Virus record (IMG/VR): IMGVR_UViG_3300030012_003336
Location: 1 to 60,601 of that record
DNA length: 60,601 nucleotides
Strand: one strand, 5' to 3'
Source: a virus
Below are positions 23,889 to 34,600 of the stretch, one piece after another (position 1 is the first letter of the stretch; every line of letters starts with the position of its first letter). The notes beneath the pieces are model-generated. The model searched no databases. It had not been told where the DNA came from and saw nothing but the letters and a program-made list of their open reading frames with translations. Position numbers and translations under genes: made by a program.

Positions 23889-25196
23889 ATGAAGACACTA
23901 TTCCCCAAGCAACAGGGGGCGCTTGACTTCTTTGATCGCGCCCACGACAACGGGCACAATACGCTAGATCAATCTGACACCGGCACTGGTAAGACAGTGG
24001 TGGCTGTGAAGCTGGCGAAGCGCCAAGGGAAACCCCTCGCCGTCATATGCCCGAAGGCTGTCATCCCTGCATGGAGGCAGGAGCTAGCAGAAGAGGGCAT
24101 CGAGGCAACCTTCATCCTGAATCTGGAAGCTCTACGCGGTGGCCGGAAGCAGTGGGTAACTAAGACCGGCAAGAAAACATACCGCTGGAATCTGGAACCC
24201 GGAACCCTGGTCTTTGTAGACGAGATCCATAAATGCAAAGGCCCGTTCTCGCAAGCCGCTGGCCTGCTGGTGGCCTTGGTGAAGCAGGGCTACAGCATAC
24301 ATGGCATGAGCGGGACAAGCTGCGAGGATCCGACTGAGATGCGTCCGTTGGGTTTGATGCTCAAGCTCCACTCTGGTGACCAGCGCAAGGAAGGATATAA
24401 GATGTGGTGGCCGTGGATGCAGGAGTATGGATGCCGCCGCAATCACTTCAAATCGTGGGAGCTAGCAGACCGCAGTAAGCTGAAGTATCTGCGACAGATC
24501 ATGTATGCGACGACTACGCACCGGCTATCGGTGGATGACTTCCCGGACTCATTCAAGCTGAACAGGATATTCGTTCAGCCGATGGAGTTCAAAGAGAATA
24601 AGAAGATTGTAAAAGCCTACGAGGAACTGGGGCTCACCGCCGAGATCATCGAAGACTACATCGAGAACGGAACCGTGACTGACACGGGGCATATTCTCTC
24701 GGACATAACGCGAGCCCGGCGGCTGGCAGAGGCCCTGAAGGTCCCGGACATATGCGACCTTGCCAAAGATTTGCGAGATGAAGGCAACTCGATAGTCATA
24801 TTTGTTAACTATTCAGAAACCATCGACGGCATACAGGACATCCTTGAGTGCCCTAAGATCGACGGGCGGCAAGACGCGGAGGAACGTCAGCGAACAATCG
24901 AGGCTTTCCAAGCCGACGAAGAGCACTGCATCGTGGTTAACTCGGCCGCTGGGGGCACGGGGATATCGCTCCACGACACGCACGGTAACCGGCCTCGGAT
25001 CTCTTTGATAACGCCCTCGTTCTCCTGCAAGACATATATGCAGGTCCTCGGAAGGATCCACCGCAATGGTGGCAAGACCGACGCCATTCAATATGTATTG
25101 GTATCCGAAGGATCTATCGAACAGCAAGTGATGCGCTCAGTAAACCGACGCTTGCAGAATCTAAAAGAATTGCACAATATAGACCCCCATGCCTAA
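23889..25196 (+). CDS. SF2 (SNF2/DEAD-like) helicase
   Basis: A 435-residue protein from ATG 23889; an earlier ATG at 23823 would add 22 residues but reads like leader sequence. Motif I is DTGTGKT (30-36), motif Ia CPKAVIPAW, motif II DEIH (111-114), motif III SGTS (141-144) and motif VI QVLGRIHRNGG (about 385). These define a compact superfamily 2 ATPase with two RecA-like domains, close to phage SNF2-type helicases. It probably remodels replication or recombination intermediates, in line with the SNF2 helicase of DUF2800-polA-VapE modules in other phages, though here it sits in the early operon 15 kb away. Confidence 0.85.
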   Translation: MKTLFPKQQGALDFFDRAHDNGHNTLDQSDTGTGKTVVAVKLAKRQGKPLAVICPKAVIPAWRQELAEEGIEATFILNLEALRGGRKQWVTKTGKKTYRWNLEPGTLVFVDEIHKCKGPFSQAAGLLVALVKQGYSIHGMSGTSCEDPTEMRPLGLMLKLHSGDQRKEGYKMWWPWMQEYGCRRNHFKSWELADRSKLKYLRQIMYATTTHRLSVDDFPDSFKLNRIFVQPMEFKENKKIVKAYEELGLTAEIIEDYIENGTVTDTGHILSDITRARRLAEALKVPDICDLAKDLRDEGNSIVIFVNYSETIDGIQDILECPKIDGRQDAEERQRTIEAFQADEEHCIVVNSAAGGTGISLHDTHGNRPRISLITPSFSCKTYMQVLGRIHRNGGKTDAIQYVLVSEGSIEQQVMRSVNRRLQNLKELHNIDPHA

Positions 25197-25434
25197 GAAT
25201 ATTGTCAGAGATGTACAACCGAAGGGAATGCCCTTGTTGACTCAAGGAGAGATTGACCCGGAAGACGGACTCCTGATCTACCATCAGACTGCTGTATATC
25301 CGATCACCCCAGAAGGAACTGTAGGGGCCCGGCTCCCTATGTTTAGAACATTCCCCCCGAACGATTTAGAGCAGGCGATAATGAACCGCCTATCTAATAT
25401 TTACCACGGCAAACCTGTGACCGATGACTGTTGA
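25189..25434 (+). CDS. Small protein, unknown
   Basis: An 81-residue protein starting MPKNIVRDVQPKGMPLLTQG. It overlaps the helicase stop by eight bases and the next gene by 11 bases. Contains a short beta stretch (GLLIYHQTAVYPITPEGT). No family was recognised; tight coupling suggests a helicase-associated role only by position. Confidence 0.55.
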   Translation: MPKNIVRDVQPKGMPLLTQGEIDPEDGLLIYHQTAVYPITPEGTVGARLPMFRTFPPNDLEQAIMNRLSNIYHGKPVTDDC

Positions 25435-25603
25435 AGAAAAAGAATACCTGGAAGCTAGACTTGAGACATTGAAGTCTTTCTCTGCGGACACGACGAATCG
25501 CATCAAGATCCTGCAAGAGCGCCGCAAGGAAATCAACCGCGAGTATCGAGGCATCCGGGCCCGGCTCGTCCGCTCAGAGATCGAAGAGGTCGCTGACTGG
25601 TAA
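25424..25603 (+). CDS. Small coiled-coil protein, last gene of the early operon
   Basis: ATG 25424 to TAA 25601, 59 residues: MTVEEKEYLEARLETLKSFS, then NRIKILQERRKEINREYRGI, ending RSEIEEVADW. A two-heptad-class coiled coil. It ends two bases from the stop of the convergent giant gene, leaving no room for a terminator between them. Function unknown. Confidence 0.6.
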   Translation: MTVEEKEYLEARLETLKSFSADTTNRIKILQERRKEINREYRGIRARLVRSEIEEVADW

Positions 25604-25605
25604 GC

Positions 25606-28600
25606 TTACTGGTCAATCTCTATAAACCTTGGATCCTGCATTGCAGCTTCCGACAGCGTCCTAAGCCTAGCTTCTCCATTAGGAGTCTGCATTAGATCTC
25701 GTCTCAAGGGTAACGATGGCAGGTATCTTTCTTGAAACCCCTGCCCTGTGAACAATAGCTGTGATCTGGTCTCGCCATACTTTGCTTTCCGCATGGCTCG
25801 ATACATCTCGCCCTCAGACATAAAGGATCCGAACCCACGTATGGCGGTCCTCAGTGCGGAATTGATTTCCAGCATCCGTTCTTTTGTGTCCTTGTAGAGA
25901 TTCACGATTTCTCTATCGGACATTGCTTCGTCCTGTCTTAGCCTATTATACATCCGCCTTGCCCGGCTGTATTCATCCCGGAGGGCGTAGAGGGTTCTTT
26001 CAAACTGTCTCTTAGGATCAACCGGGCGGGATGTAACTGGCATTGCTTCTTGGAATATAAGCCCCATAGGCGAATCTAAGAAGTGCGACTCACCTCCTTC
26101 GACAGCCGTGCGATATGCCTCCATAACTTTCTTAGGAGTTCTTCCCCCGTAGGCTTCCCGTAGAATGTAGCCTAGAGACTTACCAATCTTGCTGTTAAAG
26201 TCTTCAGACTCTTCGTAAATCGGCGCGTCGTTTGAGGCTTGCCTGTTTTCTAAGACATCAAATACAGCTCCCGATAGTATCTGTTGCCCTAAGAATGGGG
26301 CGAACACTCCAGTCATCACGGCCTTCTGCATACCTTCAACTGGCTCTCCTCGGAACAAGTGCTCCATGAATCGGAGCGAGGGATCCGCGATCATGCTAAA
26401 CGGATTCATGTAAGTCAGGTCAAGAGATCTTAGCTGATCTGATCCTGGTCGCTTGAAGTAGAAGAACGTGTGGTTTCTCAGGTAGACGGGAAGAGATGCT
26501 CGTATTGCTTCGTCTTCGTCTTTACCGATCCCGCCGACTACTGCTCTCAGCAATGTAGGAAGGACCATGCTTACTAGACCCACGGTCCCTATAAATCCTG
26601 TTATTCTCTTCCTCCCCCGTGCCCGGATGACCGGGTTATCCGACTTCATTTCCTTCCGCGCGAGACGAATTGTATTCGCGGTGATGCGGGGGATCTCTGC
26701 GGTGAATCGAATGAACGGAGCAAACAGCAATCCAAAATTAGTCTCCGTAGTTATTTTCTTAATAATCGGAAGAGCCCGATCATAGGATTGCGCGGTAGCA
26801 CTTACGATGTCGGCAGCGTCCTGCTCTATCTGAGTATCAGAGGGCGGCGGGTTCTCTTTGTTGAACTTGCCTGTTTTTATATCGTGTGCGCGTGCTTCAA
26901 GCAGGACTTTCTTTTCATGCTCGAAGTAAGCAATCTTGTAGAAAGAATCCATTGCCGATGCGATCCGCCCGAGGTTATCTCTGATTTGTCGTAAAGCGGA
27001 CCCCGTTACGTTAGGGTTCTTGGCCTGCTCCGATAGCTCACTCAGTTTAGCTTGCAAGCTGTTCATGGATTCCTCTCCGCGCATCAGGCGGATCATAATC
27101 TGAGAACGAATCTCGTTGCCGAATACTCCAGTAGCTTCGAGCCGAGATAGGTAAGCGTCCGTATCTCTTACGCTGCCACTGCCGATAGCTCGTCTGAACA
27201 TATCGCCTGCCCCATACTTGCCTCCGATCTTGAGCAATCTAAAGGATCCATAGAATCCTTGGGCGGGACCAAAGAACATAATGTTCGACAGTGCGTTACG
27301 CAGATAGAATCCGAAAGACAGTAGGGTCTTAGCCCCCATTGAATAGCCCGTGAACTTATGCGCGTAACCCATGATGTTGTTCAGGGTCTGCGAGGTGGCG
27401 TCACTCCCTGTCCGGGAGATGGGCTGCATGAGAACTTTGAGTTCTTCTATGATGTCTTCTTTTGCGTAAAGACCTGCAAGGGGGTTGTTACCCATGTCGG
27501 CCTTATCGCTCTTCACTCTTCTATACTTACTGCCTTCGGCAAAGTTATCTTCTTTAAGATCTTCGACTTGTTTCGCGGTGAGCAACCATCCCCCCGCTTG
27601 ACCTTGTGCCTTCAGCTTCTGAAGAAATGACTGGTGCGCGGCGATACGGCTCACCATACCCAACGAGTAAACGAGGTCGTTGACGCTATCTTCTTTGATG
27701 TTGTTTGCCCCCATCAAGTTAGCCAGTGCCTCGGGTAGCTCTCTTCTTTTCTTCAGGTTATCTACAAGAGCTTTGAGACCATCTGATGTACCCTCGATCC
27801 GGATTGCGGAACCCTCTGCCAGGTCAAAGGCATCCGCGAAGTCTCGAGCTGAGTTCGCGCTGCCATAAGCATCGAGGAACTCAATCATCATCTGGTGCCC
27901 TTTGCTAGCGCCCCCGACTTCAGCTTCATCATACAACTGCTTGGCTTGCTGCTCGGCTTCCGAAACAGTGGCTCCCTCTGTGATCAGCCTTTGAGTTTCT
28001 TGAGAGATAAAGACATCCCGCATGAACTGGATTGCAGCCTGTCGTATATTGACGGCCTCCGCTGAATCCGAAGTCTTGATCATCTCAATGTAATCCGGAT
28101 TCATAAACATCTGGTAAGTCCGCGTGATGTAGACCCCCATCTGGTTATCAAACCTCAAATCAACTCCGTCTCCCCCGAACAAAACCTTTGCGGAGGCGGA
28201 CATCTTATCTGTTAAATTACGAAGGTTAAGCACTACGGTGTACACCGATCTGTGCGTATCCTTTAGATATTGTAGTCCTTCATTTCTCTCGGCTTTCGCT
28301 TTCTCTCGAGCTTGCACTCTGAGGTCTTGCATCCCCTCCGCTTGTCGAGTCCTGAGAGCTTCGCGTTGAGTCTCGGCTTCAGCATCATCTATAATGCCTT
28401 GGTCTCTGTTAATTGTTATGACCGCTCTCGCTTGAGCGATGCTATCTTCTAACTCTTTGACACGAGCTTCGTCCGGGACGACGGTTCTGGAACCAGTGGC
28501 CTGTTGCAGCATAGTCCAGAACTTATCGTCAGACGGGGGCACGTTGTCCCCGAACTCTTCTTTCATCGCCTCTTTGTAGCTCTGATAGAAGCGGCCAATC

Positions 28601-31600
28601 AGATTGTCGTTAGCCTTGATAAAGTTATCACGCTCACGCAAGAACCTGACCACCGTAGGATCCGCTGTCCTTACAAATAACTTCGAGAACAGGCTCTTCG
28701 ATTTTTCATACGCGGCGTCTGTTTTAGCAATGACAGGGATCTCTAAGAGTTCCATGTGATTGAAGTCGATCAGGTCGTCATCTACATCCAAGGACTCAGG
28801 AAAATCTGAGGCCCGTTCAGTCTGTGCGTTGATTCCAAGGCCGCTAGCCGCTCTTGCCGGGGCGGTTTGATCTTCTTCTGGTTGTGGGGCGTCTATGCCT
28901 GCGGATAATCGACCGTTGATATCAAGTTGCCGCATGAACTCTTCTATCGTGGCCGCAGGATTTTCTGGGTCGAACTGCAATACGCGGGACTTATAGACAT
29001 AACCGGTTTGTAACGCTCTAAGCTGTATCCTAGTCCGTTCGATAGCCGTTCTCACTTTTGGAGACAGGTTCTTCATGTTCCTCTCAAACTTCTTACGCCT
29101 AAAGTGGCCCTTGAGATACCGCATCAAAATGTCTTTGTTACTCGGATTCCGGGACAGGAATTCTGCTTGCTCTTCAGTTGTGAATCCCATCCGGGACCGT
29201 TGCCCGAACATCCGAAGCATCTCCTCGGCTATAGTGAGTCTGGCATCCGGATCTCCTTCAAGGAACCGGGCTTTCAGATCCTCTCGGATTGAATCTTGGT
29301 TGCCGTATTGCGCTAAGACTTCATTAACATCTGACAAGCTTAACGCGGACGCAATAGCCTCTATCTCACTTTTAGATAAAGCCGCCACGGATGCTGCGTG
29401 GGAAATCTCTTCGTCGATTACAATCTCAACTATTTCTCGAACGGGGACTGGTTCGCCACCGTTCTTTTGTACAAGCGACTGCAAGTACTCAAGGATCTTG
29501 TCCGGGTTGATCGTCATTACGCCGGTCTCTTGATCGACTTCCGCCATCCCGTCGATAGTTTCGTCCACCTGCACTTCAATATCGGGAGGAACAATACGCC
29601 TTACGAGATCCGCATACTCTTGCTTGCGCCGTTCATGTTCTTGCGTTGCAGTTCTTTCGGTTCCCGTTGCTCCTTCCAAACCAGAGGCTAACCCCACTGA
29701 GGACCGACGATCCGAAGAAACTTTTTCGGCAGCATTGGTTGCCAGCGAACTGGAAGTAAGGGGGACTGCCAAGCTTGGTTGTGAGGTCGTGGCCTTAGTC
29801 TTGAAGACCCTGTCCGCAATATACTTCTTTGCCCTTGGTGGAATTACTTTTGTCGCCGTCATTCCATCTCTTTGCAAACTAGCGAAGTCTTGCGTAGACA
29901 TTGCCGCAGCTCGTCGTGGCTTAGGGAGCCCTGCAAACACCGAAGTGTGCGCGAGGTCTAGGACTGCGGAAAATGCTTTCCTGAACTTAGGGTATTGTGC
30001 TCGAGCAAGGTTAGGGAAGAGCCCCAAGATTGCGTCGATGATCACTTCAAACACGTTGCGCTTACGGACACCAACTGCTCGAGAGGGGTCAGATAGAACT
30101 TTGACGGCCTGTTGAAACTTGATGTTTGTCAGAAAGTGCGCGATAAACTCGTCAACATTCTCTAGAGCTTCATACATTCTAGAGTCGTGGTTATCATATC
30201 CCGTGCTGACAAATGTCGCACCTCCAAAGCCCCCCATTGACTGATTGGAAAACTGTTCTCTGACTTGATTTATAACATTGTCGAGGACTGCCAAAGCGGA
30301 ACGCTCGCGTCTAGTCAGTTCTGCCTTGGGTTTCCTTGTTATGTTCGAGACATAAGCATGAGTCACTTCGTGTAAAAGTGTGTCCGCCACACCTCTAGGG
30401 TTTCTACCGTTGATGTTGATCGATATTGCCCGAGTCCCGTCGTCTTGAATACGCATACGTCCCGCGTAGTCCAAGTTTGTTTGATCGATTGTAAACGACA
30501 AGTCTGTCAAGAAGCTGGGGTTCTGAATGAGCAACCTTGCCAAGACAACTAGATGCTGGTCGTATTCAGACTCTGCTTCTGAAGACGATTCGATAATTCG
30601 CCGTAGCGCCTCGAGGATGCTGTCCGGGTTGTTGTTTTCTAAACCGAGCGCCAATATCTCTTCGAGGTTAGCTTCCTGTATCTCCTCGAGACTAAAGTCC
30701 GCGTTCTCTGATCTCAGGTATAGGTCAGACTTTGCTTTTTCAATCGACGCAATGAATGCGTTTATCTCTGGAGGGGTCGGAGTTCTCCCCAGTAGTTGCT
30801 GCAAGCTAACTTCAAAGGTTTGCCGGTATCCGGAATCCTGCATCGGGTCTCCTTCAACAGACTTCGCTGACAGGGACAATATGTTTAGGGCCTTACGAAC
30901 AGGGGCCCCCATCTCAAACAAGTCTGTCTTCAGGGCCTGCTGGAAATCTAAGCTAACAACATTAGATTGATTGTTGCCTTGTGCCATCCAGTTAGTGAAG
31001 AGCCCCCAAGCTTCTTTGTTTGTCATCTTTGAAAAGTTAATCGACGACGACTGATAAACTTCTTGCTCGAGGATATTAAGAACAGCCGCGCGGATTTCTG
31101 GGTCTGCCGCCATTGCTTCAATAGCTTGGTCTTGGGCATCCTTGATCGTTGAAGCAATCTTACGTGTAGGTAGTTGCTCCGCAGGTAGCACGGGGAACGG
31201 CTGATACGGATCTGATATTTCCTGTTCAGGTGAGAAGTTTTCGTTCTGCTCGAGTGCGGGGACGGCATCTACAGGAATGGTCGCAATATACGACTGCTTC
31301 AGATGCTCTGAACGGGCATCTTGCATCTTCGTATACTCTTGCGTTATCTCACGACCTAGGGATATCAGCGATGGCTCTTGCCCCCGCATCAACGCATTCA
31401 TTGCCCTTAGTTGCAAATCGAGAAGGGCTGTTTGCTGGACAGTAGGAGTCAAGCTTTCGGGGATAAATCTGCGGAGATTTTCTTCATTGGAGACAAGATC
31501 AAGTGCCTCCTCGATTGTGATCTCTCTGTCTTCACTGTTAGTTCGATCAAGGTCGAACGGATCTCGTATTAAGGTAGTGGCTTCTAATTCCTCGGGAGTC

Positions 31601-34600
31601 GGGGTGGCGAACCTCGACTCGTCTTCTGGATCAATGTCAGAAAGAGATCGAGCCTGTCTAAGCTCGGCCACTTGCTCGATTAGACCTTGGAGCATGGAGT
31701 AGTCTTCGCGGAGCGTAAGAACTTTGTCGGAAGGCGTGAGGGCGGAGACTTGTCCTCCGGACTCTGATAGAACTATATCCGACACAACGAATTGATCTCC
31801 AATCTGAGCAAACCTAAACGACGGGTTTGTTGTCGTAGCATTGATTACGGATTCCGGAACCCGGATTGGGGTTCCTTGCTCCATCAACGCAGCCATGCTT
31901 TGTGGGTCGTTGTTGAAAATGCCTACTTGGTCGGGGCCTACTTTTGCTTTTACATCAGTAAGCGTAGTCACCGCGTAGCCACCTTCGGGAGTTTTGACAT
32001 CCGTCACAGGAAACCTTCTAGAAGTTTCTCTTTGGATCTTGGCGTTGCTATCTTCAATAAACTTCTTTGACAAAGTCCTTTCTGAAACCGGCACCCCAAG
32101 CCTGGCTAACTTAGCTGGAGTGAGAACATACGGGAACCCTGTTGCAATAAGCCGATCCACGGCAGCATCTTCTTCCGGATCAACTTCTTCATTCGACTCA
32201 ACGGTGCGAGTCACGCGCAGGGCATTTAGAGATTCGTTTCTCTCTCGGAACGCTTGACGTTTTTGAGCAAGTCCATCCTCGGGACTGAGTGTTCCGGCTT
32301 CCTCTTCTCTTTTTACCTCGTTTACTTTGTCGGTAAAAGTCTGCTCTATCTGTTCCGCTTGCTCAGACTTCTCGGGGTCTTGCTCTAGTCTAGTCGAAGG
32401 TTCTGCTTCAGAATAAACTATGCCTTCTAACCCTGCGGCGGTGTCTCTAAACGCTTGGTGGTCTGATCCTTCGACCGCACTGTTTTGTACAGGATCTGCC
32501 CCCAGACCACTAGCAAGCCCCCGCTTTCTAGCCAATACTCGGGGACTAACGGTCTCAGAATCAACTGTTGCACTTGAGGTGACGGCAGCTAAGGCGGACC
32601 TAATAGACTTGGGACTAGCTTCGTCCTTTAGATTTAACTCGAGTTGCTCCCGAGGCGGAGCCGCTGCTTGCTCTTTGTTGGTAAACAACGCAGGAATTTC
32701 CAATACGGTCCCACCCTCGGCGGCTCTATTCGCAATATAGATATTAACTTCGTCCCCGTGCTGCCGAACTTGTTGTTCGGTCATTCCTGATTGTTGCATT
32801 GCATAGTTCAAAAAAGCATCAAAGTTTTTTGATCTATTCTTGCTACTACGGCGGACGATATATGCGGCCTTATCTAGCAAACTTGCGAATCTAACTTCTC
32901 GTTGTAGCCCATTGTGAACCGGCTTGGGAGCTGCTTTTGCGAGCTTACTTTCTACGTCGGCTAATTGAGGGATGGCACCCCTTTGAGGGGCCGGTGCTTT
33001 ACTCGGGGTCTCCGGCACAGACTCCGCATTCACTTCAGGCGCTACAGGAGAAGTCGTGTCCTCCGGAGTAGGAGTAACTGTCGGCACGGGCTCTGATAAA
33101 TTTTCAGCGGACTGTTCGACGGGCGTTGCCGTGTCACTTACAGGAAGAGGAGGAGGAGTAGCTGCGCGAGTCGTGTTGGCTTGACCAATAGCCTCGTCCA
33201 CTCGAGCGTCTCTCTTTGTGTCGTCGAACCGTGTAGGATCCCCTATGGCCTCTCTAAGAGCCTTAGCGGCTTCTTTGCTATTGCTAGCCTCAAGCCTAGC
33301 CACAGCGCCTGCGATTATAGAATCCTGTGCGGACATCTTAGAGTCCTGAAAATTTCGACCCCCTATAAGTTTCTTACCGGCTCGAATTGCTGGGACGGCT
33401 CCACCTAATGCACCCCCCATCAGTGCCGCCATATACCCCTGCTTTAGTTGTTGTTCTATAGGAGTATTCTCATTTAAGGCGGCATCTGCAAACAGCCCTG
33501 TGACCAGCTCATCGATGCCCTCTTCGAGCGCCTCTGATCCGGCGGGGATACCTAATGTCACCACTGGTCTGAATATCCCTTTTACTTTTGCCGGTAGCCC
33601 CACAGACCTCTTTAGATTTTCTTTCAGCTCTGCCTCAAGCAAGTCTGCGAACTTCACTTGTTGACCGGTCGTAGTTTTAAACGTCCTGTCTCCTAGTTGT
33701 CTAGCTTTGCTAATTAGAAAATCTCCGGCTTCATTTAACTGCTTATAAGTAAGCCCCCTACCAAGAACACTTTCAAAACCACCAAAGCCTATACGAGAAA
33801 ACGATGCGGTTAATATACCTGTAAATGCTGCGGCTTGTATACTTGCCCCTAAGGCTTTGTCGTGAGCCTCTTCTCTTGTAACTCCTTCGTCGATCAATTG
33901 CCCGTATACCTGGCCATAGGTGGCTGACCCTGACCGCGTTCCGGCCGTTGCAATTAAGGGCAGCGTGGAAGGACCAATTGCATCAGCCATAACCCGACCT
34001 ATGTGTTTCTTATTGAAGTCGTCTAAGAACCCAGTCAACTGAGATGCCGCTTTGTCTGGGTCGGACACCATGATTAGCTTTTTAGTGAGGCTATCGCTGG
34101 CCTCATCAATACCGTCTTTAGTGACTGTTTTGACGCCGGTCCTTGTTTTGGTGCCCACTAGGCCCGCCTTTAAAAGCTCGTCCGCAAGAGTCCTGCTATC
34201 TTTGGTGCGTCCTACGGCTACCGTTTTAAACGTATTGCCTACAGCCGCTTTACCAAACCCGGACAATGTAAATTTTGCTCCGGACTTAGCGGCGGATCTA
34301 GCCGCAAACAAAGCTACGCCCGCTCCCGCCCCGGCACCTCCTGAAACAGACGTTATCAAAGCAGTCGCTGCAACATCCCCCACCATCGGAAGTGCTGTTT
34401 CTCCCAGCTCAGAGAAAAATCCATACTCGTCACCAAACATACCCGCAACTCTCCTGCGTTTAGCCCGCTCCGCAGCCATGCCTGAAAAGTATTCGGCCGC
34501 AGCTTCTTTATCAAATAGACCTCCTATTGCCATAGGAAGAGCAGCAATCGTATCAAGTGCGGCAAAACCTAATCCTAAAGCCCTGTTTGCAAACTGACTA

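Noticed and set aside
23792-23893. A 33-codon GTG-started frame before the helicase
   Set aside because: No ribosome site and no protein-like pattern; more likely leader sequence.
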